From the NCBI GenBank assembly GCA_963169105.1, contig OY720633.1, positions 139,544,700 to 139,608,699 of the forward strand: a DNA stretch of 64,000 nucleotides, given 5' to 3'. The first letter of the stretch is position 1, and each line of letters opens with the position of its first letter. The translations under genes were made by a program, and so were the position numbers. This stretch comes from Ceriagrion tenellum. Lineage: Eukaryota; Arthropoda; Insecta; Odonata; Coenagrionidae. Under the pieces are notes generated by a model. The model ran no database searches, had not been told where the DNA came from, and was given only the letters and a program-made list of their open reading frames with translations. Positions 24,749 through 36,800 of the stretch are shown in pieces.

Positions 24749-24906
24749 GTTCGCAGGTTTCCGCGGCGTTGATCAAATGATTTCAACATTGATCGGGTTG
24801 CATCCGCGTCACTTGTCATTTAGCACAACAGTTTCGCCAGCTATCCTGCTGGCGTCCTCAGGTGAAGGAATCCTTATGCAACCCAAACAATTTTGAAATC
24901 ACAGAA
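24749..24906 (-). mobile_element. 158-bp insert nested in the Penelope remnant
   Basis: The GIY-YIG reading breaks near 24748 and resumes near 24907; the direct repeat GGTCAA lies at 24743-24748 and 24907-24912, consistent with a short target duplication. The insert carries the hammerhead-like motif on the minus strand, so it may derive from a Penelope-like terminal repeat or a small ribozyme-bearing retroelement. A six-base repeat could be chance. Confidence 0.45.
24795..24884 (-). ncRNA. Hammerhead-ribozyme-like motif, antisense to the Penelope remnant
   Basis: On the minus strand: outer stem I GGGTTGCAT (24876-24884 region), inner stem I TCAC, CTGAGGA (24855-24861), one C, a perfect 6-bp stem II GCCAGC/GCTGGC with loop AGGATA, then GAAA (24832-24835). 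After the stem III region come GTGA and ATGCAACCC, which pair with the two stem I strands (9 bp outer, 4 bp inner). Core order, stem II and closed stem I match a hammerhead fold. The base expected to be U before the cleavage position appears to be A, so self-cleavage may be lost. Penelope-like elements are known carriers of hammerheads. Confidence 0.55.
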
Positions 24907-25056
24907 GGTCAATTTCAAGTGTGCCAGGCTTTTCGTTGCGCTGTTAGCAATTGGAACTAGAGTGCAAAGGAGGCTGTGGAAATCAACAACAAAAGGAACA
25001 ACTTGAACAGAGACAAAGATTTCCAAATTAATCATGCATGGAAATTAGCCCAGTAA

Positions 25057-26639
25057 CTGACTGGAAAAAGATCGGGGAATGAAGACCAATCAAAATCAAT
25101 TTGGCCCCGATGGTGGAAACCAGTAATATCCTTCAGGTCAATATATTCACCCTTAAAACGATGGCTAACTCTGCTCAAGAAATATGGGTGCCAGAAACCA
25201 CTACTACCCGTACGGAAATCCAAAGCTTAAGAGACAAAGACTAGATGATCCGAGAGCTCGATGATATAAGGATTCACAAGAAATTCTTAGCTCCTGAAAT
25301 TTTACTCAAAAGGGTTGATTATTTGACGATAATGATAAGCATTTTTCATGCACATCTGTGCTGAATTTAGGGCTAAGTCCACTAAAATAGCTTATTTATA
25401 CTTCGGCTCCTCTACTTATTTTCGAATGGCACCAAAAAAACCAAGGATATTATGAGCATTCCGTTTATCACAACTATATGTTTGGGAAAAAAATTCCTAC
25501 TTACCAACCATATTTTTTGATAAAATTAGCATTTAAATGCCATTGAAAAATACAATTTAGTAGATTTTCACATTTCCATAGCGTTATTTCAAGTCCACTG
25601 TTGCAGAAAAAATTGCGTGGAAAGGAATTATTTGCTATATTTAAAAAACAAAGAGGATGCGTTTTCCCAAAACAAGCCAAAATATGAATTAAATTTTGAA
25701 GGTGGTACCATCATAAAAAATTTTCTATCTCGTCTATTTTCTCGGCGAATGTGTAGTTAAATAATCTTGGGTACGTCTGTTTTTACTTCCCATAGATTTT
25801 TGACCGTGGGGTCTTAGTTGCTAAAACAGTGCGGTTATCTATTTTTTTATCAATCTGGCACTATTTCACGTCGCATCTCTTCTATACCTTTCCCTTGTTG
25901 TCACTAATGTATTTACTGGCGCTTCTCCGGTCAATCTCTCACCGCTCAGCATGATGAGTGGTGGATGCGAAGTGAGACAGCCATGACATGAGAAATAAGG
26001 AGTTTAATGCTTGTCACGTACTTGAGGGGCCACTCAAGGAGAATCTATTTTCCGTTCATTAAGGGAATATTAATTCCGATTGGTGGTGCATTGGGAGAGA
26101 TTAACATGGCTCATCACAGTTTACGGCGGCTCTGGGCGTTTGTAAATTTCAATTTGAGAGGTTCTCCGCGCTCAGGTGCACCGTTGCTGCTCCATTTGGG
26201 CTCCCGTCAAAATTGTTGTTCCTATACAGCCCTCTGGAGGGCGCGTGAATTCGTAAACTTGCTCTTTATGGACCAACTGCCCTCGCTGCAATGACCCCGT
26301 ATTCTCGATGGAAAGGATGATGGGATATAAGTGATCGGCTAATTTACGATGTTCAGGAATACATGAACTTTTTTAGCATATAAGGACGCTATGATGTTTA
26401 GATACCAATTCGGACAAACAAGTGTTCACATTGACACTTCTCCCTTGGAAAAATGCCACGATGATGGATCAGGTATCGTGTTTTTTATTCTATGTAGGAG
26501 TTTTATTTATGGTCACTTCTGCGAGTTACCTGAGTAAAACTCCTAATGAAATTTCAAAATTGCCACTGAAAAGGTAATATGCCAGTTTTTTATGTTTTAC
26601 ATAAGAAAATTTGCATACCTTGTGGCATGGTATTACAAA
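25057..26639. other. AT-rich DNA, no gene seen
   Basis: Possibly begins with the Penelope 3' UTR (to about 25250), with no coding signal. A GC-richer patch at 26090-26290 has an unrecognised 95-codon frame. Confidence 0.4.
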
Positions 26640-26745
26640 TAGGAAGAGCTACGAGGAGGTAAGAGAACTAGCATTAGATAGGGAAGGGTAGAGGGCTGCA
26701 GTCAACCAATCTTAGGATTGAACGACCGATGATGATGATGTCATG
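26640..26745 (+). mobile_element. LINE 3' terminal scrap with (GAT)n tail
   Basis: Plus-strand reading SYEEVRELALDREG, stop, RAAVNQS, stop, then (GAT)n at about 26729-26740. LINE reverse transcriptases commonly end with an A-x-D-R-x-x-W-R segment, here with the Trp codon now TAG, followed by a stop and a GAT or similar microsatellite tail. Only about 100 bp survives. Confidence 0.55.
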
Positions 26746-28375
26746 GTACAACAATATCAGTAAAAAATAGGTAAATGAAGCTCAATCATCAGCGTTGAAG
26801 TTGAATTTAGACTGTTTGTGTTGACTCTATTTTCCTCACCTCAAGTTGGAAGAATTGGAATGTGGCATTAGATGAAACCCACGACTTTGGGAAAGCGTCA
26901 AAATTGTATCATAATTATTCTGGCCCGATACTTACACGGACACTTTAATTGAAGAATTACGTTATATCATAGAGTAATTCTATGCTCTATGATTGTAAAT
27001 TGTCGACAAAAATTACTCAAGTTCACTTTCACATACATTACACCATAAATGATGCTCTCAATCTTGTCTTTGTTCGTATATTTCGGCCAATCAATTGAAA
27101 TCCTACGATCTGACTTTATGATACCGTAATTGTACTTAGGCGATATATATGTAAGAATCAATCTGATAGCATTACACTCGCACTTGCAAATTTTTTGCTA
27201 ACATGTATATATTAGCCTCTGAGCATTTTATTTCGCCCCAAGAGAGATACCTTACCGGCAGAAAATATAACATTTAATTATGCCTTGTTATCACAGGCTG
27301 TTTAGTTTTAATTTTTCAAACTGTCTAGGACATAACTTAGCTAATTAGCCACTTAGCTGATTAGCCAATGAGCTACATGCTTGATTTGGTGTAGGTTAAC
27401 TTTTGTTATATGTATATCAATGCTTGGTGCTACAATTGCAGTTCCGTGACTGTTCAATACGACTTTTCTTCCGAAGTAAAAATTCTTCTATGCGGCCATT
27501 TGCATCTCACCCGTTTTCACAGTAATTACTAGTATCCATTAACTATTCGTCCTTTCCCACATGCAGTTTTTATCTCTCTGTCTATTCTGTTTTGGACTGG
27601 TTTCCTACCAACCCACGCTGAAGCCGTTCTGGTACCTTGCGGGTTAGTGAATATAGATAGTGCTCCGCATTTATTTTCAAGTGTTTACATTATCAAAATA
27701 AGCATATATTAGGCGTTGAAATTAAATTTTGACACCAAAGAACCATAGTTCAGGAGGTTGTAGGGAAAAATTCTCGTTATGCTCTACTATAGCGATATTG
27801 CTTTTGTTTCCCCAGAGAAATTTCCGCTTGAATTGCCTCCTCTTTAAAAAATTGCGTAGGAAAATATTGTGTCCGAGTGATCTTGAAAATAAATAATTTT
27901 GATGAAAGAGTGAAGTGTAACTAATAATGGAGTCTGGAAAATGTTATGATCATCCAGGCAATATACTTGTGTAAAAGGCTCATTTGAGTGAAGCAATATT
28001 AGCGAAAGAGCGTCTGCCGCTCTAAGTTGCTGGTATCTCGTAAAACACCTGCATGATTTCACCGGAAGAACTTAGATATGTGACAAGATTTTTAATTAAT
28101 TTTCCTTCGATGTCACCAAGTTTTACCTTCTTTCTGATTCTTAAACCCTCCCTTCCTCCATCTTCTCTTTGGTTTTCTAGGTGAGGCTGTGTCCCATTTT
28201 ACTCATTCTTAGTGCATTCTAAACCAGATGTAAGCATATGTAGTGATACTCCAGTGAAATATACAGTCATTTTGACTGAATATGGATATATTTCAAGAAA
28301 GAATTAACTGAAAGTCAAAAAAAGCCTGCAAAAACTATGAGATAATAAACGTAACAAAAGGAATAATTTAAATGG
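26746..28375. other. AT-rich DNA, no gene seen
   Basis: No supported gene. Holds a perfect 9-bp hairpin (ATCATAGAG/CTCTATGAT, 10-base loop) at 26966-26993 and a loose duplication of CTTAGCT-ATTAGCCA near 27338-27368. Confidence 0.45.
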
Positions 28376-29060
28376 CCTAAAGGCTTCGGGAAAAGTAGCA
28401 AGATAGAGACATATATTCAAAACAAGAAGATGAAGCGAAGGAAAAAATAAGGAAGTTGCACACTCTTCGGTTTTCGCGGAGGTGGATGTGGGAGACAAAG
28501 GGAAAGGGATCTGAGGGAAAGATGAGGCGCTCGCGTATATTCTGAGCTCTTTGTTTGAGAGACTCTCCCGATTCCCTCTTTTCCTCCTCCACCTTTGCCA
28601 AGGGAGGGCACACAGTCCCCGTAAATTACGCACGGGCATCGGGCCTTTTATCCTCTCCCATTGGAAAGAGGTGGAAGAATTCAATGGCGAAAGCTTTTGC
28701 TCCCTTTCCACCTGCCCGTAGTACGTGCTAAGTGATGGAAGTACCCCACCCCTTCAAACTTTCACAAGTTGTGTCTGCTCCGCGGTTTGAGCCGGGCGTT
28801 CGATTTTCGTCCGTCGCATTATTATGCCCTTGTTCGTTCCATCCCCTGTCTAGCTGCTTTCTCCTACTTAGGCCTCCTTGGAGATGCGCGGCGGTGGTGC
28901 TAGGTGGTGGAACGGAACGAGTTTTGAATACGTTAGTCCTGGTAAAAGGAATCGCTCAACCTTCTCGGAAAGGGGCACGAAATAAGAGACACGGAGGGCA
29001 TTACGTACCCAAAATGATGCCGGAGGAGAAGACTTTCGCTACGAAGAGGTTAATGTGTTA
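28376..29060. repeat. GC-richer purine/pyrimidine-biased patch
   Basis: A G/A-biased stretch (28380-28560) is followed by mixed GC-richer sequence. Open frames of 135 codons (-) and 109 codons (+) show no domain. Confidence 0.35.
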
Positions 29061-30257
29061 ACTTAAAATTTTTTATACAGGAAATTGTCATTAGAAACGT
29101 GTATTTTGATAAATGTTTCATAATTGAAGGCCATGAACCACTAGAAATTAATAAGGAAGAAGAATGGAGGTATTCCTACATTACTGCTTGATTGAAATCA
29201 AATGTTCAGGTTAATTATGGGATAGGGTTATAAATAAAATGTGAATATTGAAAGTATGCATTGGGTATAATTATAAAATGAAAGACCAAAATTATCTTTT
29301 TTCCACATCTTTGCCAAGAAAGTATCACAAGGGCTTGAATTTCACTGAAGCCTAGGATTGAGGCGTTTCTCATGTGATTATCATTTCCCAAGAGAATTGG
29401 CATTAGAGACGTGATAAGTTGACGACTGTCGATATTTAATTATGTTGTTTTTATGCTGATGATCATTATAACAACCATCTTCTTGGCTGTGATCTAACAA
29501 TTGACTTACTTAGAGACTCTGCTTCTTGTGAATGGCCTCTATCTCTTGGAGGAAAGTTTCAGGAAGTCATTTAGCCTTATATTTTTCTGATGAAATGAGT
29601 ATTTGATTTTTAACGCACTTCAGATACAACTCTCAAACTTTCATGAAGACACTATTACAATATGAAAAGATTCATGTAATACAAAACACTAGCGTCAAGT
29701 CTATGTTTAGCCATTATTCATAACAAGGCAGTTACTGTAAGCTTAACTGCATATTTATATTCAACTTATTTCAGCCTTAAAGATGCAGTATGAACGGTGA
29801 AAATTCCCTTTAGAGCTATTTTTTATCTAGTAAACATAGGTAAAACAAAATTTAAGGGATTCAGGATTTTCAAGGGAATTCAGTGGATTAGATATTTCTT
29901 CTATTATTTGTACGCATATTTCCCGACGTGTATTTGGCTAATGTGAAATATATAATCCGAGACTCTCGGTGAATATCCCAATAAGGTATAGAACACTTCT
30001 GTGCGTGCCTTATCCTTGTGAAATTCCGACTGGAATGATTTCACGCTTCCAAGAGCTCCAGTCACCTCCCTCTTATAAAAGAAATCCCATTCTCACCTGG
30101 GAGCGTGTTTCCACCGAAGTGCATTTCCGCCGCTCATTATGCGTGGGCATAAAAATGATTCCACTCGCTGATACTCCGTTTCTCCAGAATATATTTCCAC
30201 ATCATCGAAGGAATCCACCACCATGAGGTACCACAAGCTTATTTGCTTTCATTAAAA
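29061..30257. other. AT-rich DNA, no gene seen
   Basis: No supported gene, RNA gene or repeat with recognisable ends. Confidence 0.45.
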
Positions 30258-30325
30258 TAAATCTACATCCAAATCTACATTATACCTTGCGAGCCTCTTC
30301 AGAGGCGTGTGGCAGCGGGTGTCGA
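30258..30325 (+). repeat. Arthropod interspersed repeat segment
   Basis: Contains AATCTACATCCAAATCTACA followed by TACCTTGCGAGCC and GGCGTGTGGCAGCGGGTG. This order of CTACAT-type direct repeats, a TACC(C/T)TGCGA block and a GTGTGGCAG block is familiar from a widely dispersed arthropod repeat. The family name is not recalled with certainty and no poly-A or TSD was resolved. Confidence 0.5.
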
Positions 30326-31735
30326 GACAGCAGTCATGAATATACAAGGGAAGAGAGAAAAGGAAATCGGGGAGGAAACGATGAAAAGTGAACCATGCAA
30401 TAATTGTGTGTTTTTGTGTTTTGATGTTCTTTTAGTAAATAAAGGTTTGTTGAAAGAATATATTCATGTAGTTAATTCGTCTATTTAAACTCGTCATAAG
30501 AAATGCGAGGTAAAAACACTATTGCCCATATCACCCTGAAAATTGTAAATAATGAATTCAAGTTACCTTTGCCCGTTGTTTATCCTCCGACTTTCTAGCA
30601 GCTACAAACTTATTCTCTTGTCAACAGCTGATAAGCTAAACATGATGGCTAGAAAATTGACTTTGTAACATGCAGGTTAAATACATATAAGTTTGTGATT
30701 TTTGCCACACTTAAATTACAATACGACTGGCTGGTGTCGATGTTCTTGCATCATCATCAGAAATTTTCTGACTAAGAGATCAGAGATATCAGAAGTCAGA
30801 TCAGAGAGAGGGAAATCGATGATTTTTGTTGTAATAAAAGCAAGAAATCTACAAAGGTGTTATTCCTTAGCTTGCTGTAATACTGTTGGTTTGCAGTTGA
30901 TCAATCGTGAGGCTTATCCGTTTCTTATGTTTGATAATATAGTGCTCCGAGATTCACAGCCATAGCATGTGGCAAGGTGTGTTAGAGCAGGACATTGTAC
31001 ATGAAGACGACGGCAAAGGAAAAATAATTTTTAAAAGAGAGTGATGGTATGTAAATGTGAGTATTTCGCTACATTTTTTATCTCAATCTGCTTCAGTAGT
31101 AATTTTCAATGGTGCGTGGGAAGAAATACTAAAATCAGTTTTTCAGTAAAAATCTCTAATGGTCCCCCTTTTTATACCTTAATTACATAGTGTGAAGGTA
31201 AAAAATGCAGTTTGAGTTAGGCTGAAGCTGGCCAGGTGAGAAATTTTCTTTTAACGTAAGTTATGAGGTGAGAATTCCGAACTGTAAGCGCATGAATTCA
31301 AGGAACAAGCAGTAAGTGGTATAGAGGTGGGCAGTAAAGCTCCATAATAATTGTGGCAGTGTGTACTGCGAAGTGTCCATACTGCAAAGTGTCTTGTTAT
31401 CAGGATATCTTGTTAGAGAAATGAATTAACTAGGGGTACACATGTTGAAAATGGCTGGAAAACGCTGATATAGCGGGTAGTCTTCAAGTCTCTGGCGGCT
31501 CCCAATCCTTTCCAATCGATCGTTTTTTATGAATTTGTTTTCACTTTTGGCACCTTTTTTTAATGACCAGGCTCAGCTGTCTGGGCTTATGGAAGGCTAT
31601 GCTATGCTTATGCCTAGTTGGGCCCTTTGGAAGTAATCTTCCTCCTCACGGTCGAATGTGTTTGCGCCGGCTCGGTTACTTTGGACCTTATTTGCATGCG
31701 ATTAAATACATCAATATAACGCGCGGATGTCTACT
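30326..31735. other. AT-rich DNA, no gene seen
   Basis: No supported gene. ACTGCRAAGTGTC is duplicated near 31364-31392. Confidence 0.45.
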
Positions 31736-32040
31736 ATCTTTGCTTCAACTGTTTCCCTTCCCTTTTTCCTCCACTGTCCACCCAAATTCCCACTACGGTC
31801 GACCACATTCTTCTCCTGGGAAAACAAAAGAAGCCTTTCTCCCACCTCCCTTACCTCTTTATGGATAGGGGCGGGTTTGGTAGGAGAGGCTCCGTCGCGA
31901 AAGGTTGTAAGGGAGGAAGGGCGCTTTTTGATGCAAGGAAGGATTTTGGGTGTTTCTCGGAGAGGCAAGGAGGGAGTAGAATTTTTAAAGAGATGGAGAA
32001 GGAAGAAGATTGAGTACAGAATTTTTCTGCTGTGCACATT
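31736..32040. repeat. Pyrimidine-then-purine biased patch
   Basis: C/T-rich to about 31860, then G/A-rich to about 32010. Both strands show 143-codon frames that overlap almost completely, a sign of compositional openness rather than coding. Confidence 0.35.
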
Positions 32041-33375
32041 GCCTTTTCCCGCTGCCTCCACTCGCAAACTTAAAAACAAAAGAGCTGATGTCGAGCGTGT
32101 ATTCTTTGAACTCTCAGATGCGTGCATCCATTTTATGATCATTGAGCCGATTAAGTGAAGACCATAAAAGGTTAAAATATAGGTATACGGACGAGGAGTG
32201 TATATATGGATGAGAGGCTAGATTTTCTCAAGCGTAACGCCCTTTAAAAGACTAGAGTAAAAGATTGAAGCTCCATAATGGAGGTAACTCAATCCATAAT
32301 CATGGATTTTTCATTCCTAGAGGCGCCAAATATGCGTTTTCTATCATCAGATTACCAAAATAATCTCACTTAGCCCCGTATTTTTTATTATTCACTTCTC
32401 AATTGTTATATTATAATCAAACTTTTTGAACTGTGATACTTTTACTATGAAGCGTATTATTGTCTCATCTCTCATGGGATGCGATCTTTTAGTTAGAAAT
32501 TCAGATATAAGAGTATTAATCCCATGAAAATTGAATTGATAAGATCTTTGAAGGCGTACTTTTATTGAGATTGAAATGAACAATCTAGGCGCTAAGTATC
32601 AACTTCTTAAAAAGAACAAAACGCTGGATTATGAAATGCGATTTTATGACCTGTCCCAAAATTGCAACTTGAAAGGAAGAGAGAAAATTGTTTTCACAAA
32701 AAGCCATCTTGCTTACAAACTGTTCTATGGAAATTACTCTGAATACAAACTGCCTTCCTGTGGTAAGGCTGCATTACTATGGTTTGATGGGCATCCTTGT
32801 TTGTATTTTTACTGAGCACCCTCTACATGAGAGCGAGGAATGCCTAAAAATTTATCACTAGAGATGATGGAATACTTGAGCAATATACCACGTTTCAAGA
32901 GGGAAAAACCTAAGGTTTTGGAGAAAATTTCATTAAAAAAAATAATGCTTACATCGGTCATGTAAACATGCCTCCCGATGCTGTAGTAAACCTTATAAAA
33001 TATAAATAAATGTGTTTAATAACGGAAAAAATCAAGCAGGCCACTCTTCTCTACCTACAAAGAAAAATACTCGCATCAAATAAAAATATTCGCATCATAT
33101 ATTTAGATTATGTCTTGCTGTTGCATGGTCATACGCTGGGAAATTTTAAAGCACATATTAAATAGTTGATTTTCTAACCTTTTGCGGCTGCAGTTTAGTT
33201 ATAGATAGGATGTAAACACAAACACAACGCCGGCGATGCCTTGCAAATCGTCTCTGGTGTTGATCTCTGCAAACTTAAGTACGAGTCTCTCTTGCGTATC
33301 GTGCAAATGAATTACATTATTGTTGTAGTATATGAAAGGACAATTCTACAACTCCTTCCGCTAGAATAAACATTC
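32041..33375. other. AT-rich DNA, no gene seen
   Basis: No supported gene. A 19-bp imperfect tandem repeat (AAAAATAYTCGCATC) lies near 33063-33100. Confidence 0.45.
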
Positions 33376-33379
33376 CCGG

Positions 33380-33514
33380 CAGAGATGCTGGCAAGAGTTC
33401 TCAAAGACCTCGCCCCCGGCATCGCGCTGCTCCTTGTATACACATTTAACAAGTCGATTTCAGACGGCGTAGTTTCCTGCTCCTGGGAGAGAGTTAACAT
33501 CAGTGATGTTCGTA
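33380..33514 (+). pseudogene. CR1/Jockey-like LINE reverse transcriptase scrap
   Basis: The plus-strand frame reads EMLARVLKDLAPGIALLL, YTFNKSISDGVVSCSW and ERVNISDV. LINE reverse transcriptases of the CR1/Jockey group have IPARxLKxxAxxIAPxLTxIFNxSLxxGxxPxxWKxAxVxPV at the start of the RT domain, and the spacing matches. Only this segment is preserved. Confidence 0.6.
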
Positions 33515-36500
33515 ATGGTAGAGATAAATAAGAGCTCAGCAGTCACAAGGATATTCAAATTAAACATACTCTTCCGTAAAACCATAAGTTACATTTTTGT
33601 TTCGTTGTTAAATTATCGTTTTTATCGAAATAAACCGCTAAAATTCAGGTTTTAGTATACATGTGCCACGTGAAACGGTTGCTTCTTTTATTTTTTTAAC
33701 ATAAAAACTTGGTAATAATGATTGTAATTGAAATTAATTTTCAATTTGGCTTTTTTACGGTAAAACTGAGTAAATTATCAAACAAAGAATGAGATTATAA
33801 GTGAGTATATGGTATTCTACCAAAAACTGAAAACATGTTATTATACCCGCAACCTACCTTATAAATGTAGGCGAAGTTGTTTTGTCACATCTCTGAAAGC
33901 CAAACGTTGTAAATATTTTAATTACTGTATTTTTTTGCGAATCGTACCCGGGCGAAATACATTTTAGCGATCTTTTTCCATGCACTGCTCATGAAGATCA
34001 GTGTGATAGAAAAAGTGCCAAAAAATGACCCTTAGCTTTGGTTTTTTGGAATGAAAAAAATCAAGATTCAGGAAAGTGCAAATGAGCTTACAATATTAAA
34101 CGGCAAATGACGAGTCCTTTAAAAATAAGACGGTTTGAATAGCAACGCAATGCACTGTAATTGTTTATATCGGCTATTTGCTGTATGCTCTTTAGTTTTA
34201 TATAATTGACCTCCGAATCTTGAGACATCAGCAAAACTTTTATGATTAAAAATGATACCCCTGCATATATTTTATAATTTTATCGTTCAAACTAATGCTA
34301 TAACAATGTGAAATAATCTTAAATTGCGTAATTGGCCGGTCATACGTAAGAAAAATGTGACCTGGTTGACGTTTTATGATTGGATTGGAATTATCTAGGA
34401 TTGGTGCTATGTTTATCACCTCTCTTAAAATGATGGGGGAATAGAAATGTATTTTATATTCTTTTTTTATATTTTATTTCTCACCCTTATGATAGTTTTA
34501 TCCTCTTTCTTCTTCGTTCACACCTCTTCAATGACTACATACACACTCAGTCCCATGTGTCCCATATACTTATGTACAACATTGTAAACTTTTTACTCTC
34601 CATAGCGCGACAATGGAGGCAGACCTGAATTAACAGGCATCCTTGCGACCGGCTTAGATAGAATGTATTGACGTGACTTATTTTCACTGCTCTGCTTTTA
34701 CGAAAGACTTTAATCTAGCATTCTAGAGTAAATATATCAGAACTCTTCTGTGAGTTCCTCTAATTGCTCAATTAAGGCTGAGACTTGGGCGAAAGTTAAT
34801 AGGGGCAGCTGGCCAGGCAAGGCTCTGCGCACAGCGCACCGTCTGGCCCTTCCTTTTACTTAACACTTCTTTCTACTTCCCTCTGGGAGCACCAGTTTCG
34901 ATTTTTCTCCATCAAAATTTGCATAAAGTTCTCTTTCCCTGCTCTTGGATATCGGCAAAGAACATTATACTTTGTTAATTAGATGATATTCTTAAGAGCT
35001 CAAAAGTTGGAGACTATTTACTAAGGGTGGCAGTTGCTTTTTATGGACGGTGGTCGTTTGGAAACTTCCATTGTAAACCCTCTAAAGCAAAAAATAATTT
35101 GGTAAATGGAGCAAGATCTTAGTGGACATGTTCATGGAATTTTACCAGAGCATGTGTAAGAAAGTTTGATGGGACCTTATATTTTTTCATCATGTATTAT
35201 TAATTAATGCAATTACTTATAAATTAGAATATAGCTTTAATATAATTTTAGACCATTCAAAAATTCTTGAAACGGAACTTAAACCCATCAGCAGACCCTT
35301 TGTGCCTAGATTTACGTGACCTTGCTGTGATATATTCGTGTACTAATTGCCCTTTGGAGAGGATAATTGAAGGAGCCAGGGCACTAACGCTGACGCTGTC
35401 CTTTGCTTACTCTGAGTTGCCGACCCTGAATCCCTGCACACCTAAATTGTAATTACTCTATCCCATTAAGGGTCCTTAGTTTTGCCTGTACTTTTCCATT
35501 TTGGGAATGAGATTTTGCGGAAGATCTGCGTACTTGATTAGGTAAACCTTCTCTTGACGTAGTTCACTACAACTAAGCTGTGAATGTTGCTCAAATATTC
35601 CATTTTTTTACTTTCTCCACACCAGCTTATGTTCAGAAGGAGGAATTTTTTTTCAATTCTATAACATACATGTTTGAGCTAACGTTATTGGTTCATAAAT
35701 CCTCAAATTTTCAGTTGAAAAACAGCAATTTCGTTTCTTTTCTTATTATTTTTACTGGATATTTTCTAGTGCTGTAACTTTCGTCAAATAACGTCATTTA
35801 CTACCATGTTTCTACCATAATTTTCAATTTTTAGAGCAGTGATTACAACTTGATATTGACATTCAGTGATTAATTTTTCACTTAAATCATTCGAAAACGT
35901 GTAAATTTCTGAATTAATTTCTTTCGTTTTACAATTTTAAAGCCAGGCTTAGTTAATTTCTGTTCTGTTTTAAGTACTCAACGACTCGGGTAGTGAAACA
36001 AAGTAGTGGTCGCCGACAGGAAATGTTTCATGAAGCGCACTAACCTTGTCAATCATTTAATTCGAGCAATTATGATGATACAGTCTATTTATAACGGTAA
36101 AAATGCCTTTCTTAATGTTGCAACTAACTATGTGGGAGCAGATATATATTTTTTTGTCGTGCATAGCGTCGAAAATTGAAAATATTTCAAATATATTTTA
36201 CAAGGGGCAGTACTCTTGAACGATAGAGTTTGATGGTGATGCACTATGTTTCTGTGATTGAATATGTAATTTTTTAAATAACAGTCACCTGACTTATATT
36301 ATAAATTCTTATTGGTTCAAAAGGAAAATATCGTATTTATCCTTTTATTTTATGCTCCGCACAAGAGAATTTATTCACCAAGTCATTTATTTACGAACAA
36401 AAAAGGTTTTCCTGGGCCAAAATTTGCCGCTGACCAAGCAACTGTGTTGGCTTTCGCAACACCTGAAGCACAATTTGTTTTTTGGTATGCATGAGCAAAG

Positions 36501-36545
36501 CCGAGTTCCAATTTTCACTGGCGTCTCATTATCAGCGAATCGGGT
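33515..36545. other. AT-rich DNA, no gene seen
   Basis: No supported gene, RNA gene or repeat with recognisable ends. Confidence 0.45.
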
Positions 36546-36800
36546 AGCAGAGCTCAAACCCCTCCCCCACTCCTCCATCCCCTTCGCAATCAAAATTCTG
36601 TAAATACGACGGACTAACCCCCAACCCTCACTTCCACCACCTCCCCCTTTCCTTTTCCTTTCCATCCTAGATACCCCTGCCTGCACCTAATCCCCTTCTC
36701 CTCCACACTCCCCCTCTCTTCACGCACCAATTTACCCCTCCTCAAAACCATTGTTCTTCACTCCTCCCCCTCGCGGTCGCAGCCGGGTTATTGGCTGGGG
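36546..36800. repeat. Pyrimidine-rich (CCCTCC-type) tract
   Basis: C/T-rich plus strand with repeated CCTCCCCC and CCTTTCC runs; no gene. Confidence 0.45.

Larger units (their letters stand above)
24537..25056 (+). pseudogene. Penelope-like element, GIY-YIG endonuclease remnant (interrupted)
   Basis: Plus-strand frames give ELKIPGDYHILCECGYL, then VLNHENEH; after an interruption AFRCAVSNWN, a TAG, and SAKEAVEINNKRNNLNRDK ending at HAWKLAQ and TAA 25054-25056. Penelope-like elements encode a C-terminal GIY-YIG nuclease with the order PGVYRIPCxCG, YIGxTxR, AVAEHxxxxxH, then KEAxEIxKxxxNxNR and a terminal xxW, which this follows. The YIG and Arg region is degraded and several stops are present. 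The reverse transcriptase is not seen. The reading is split by a 158-bp insert at 24749-24906. Confidence 0.65.

Noticed and set aside
31711..32158. Two 143-codon frames on opposite strands
   Set aside because: They overlap almost completely, which indicates biased composition rather than two genes.
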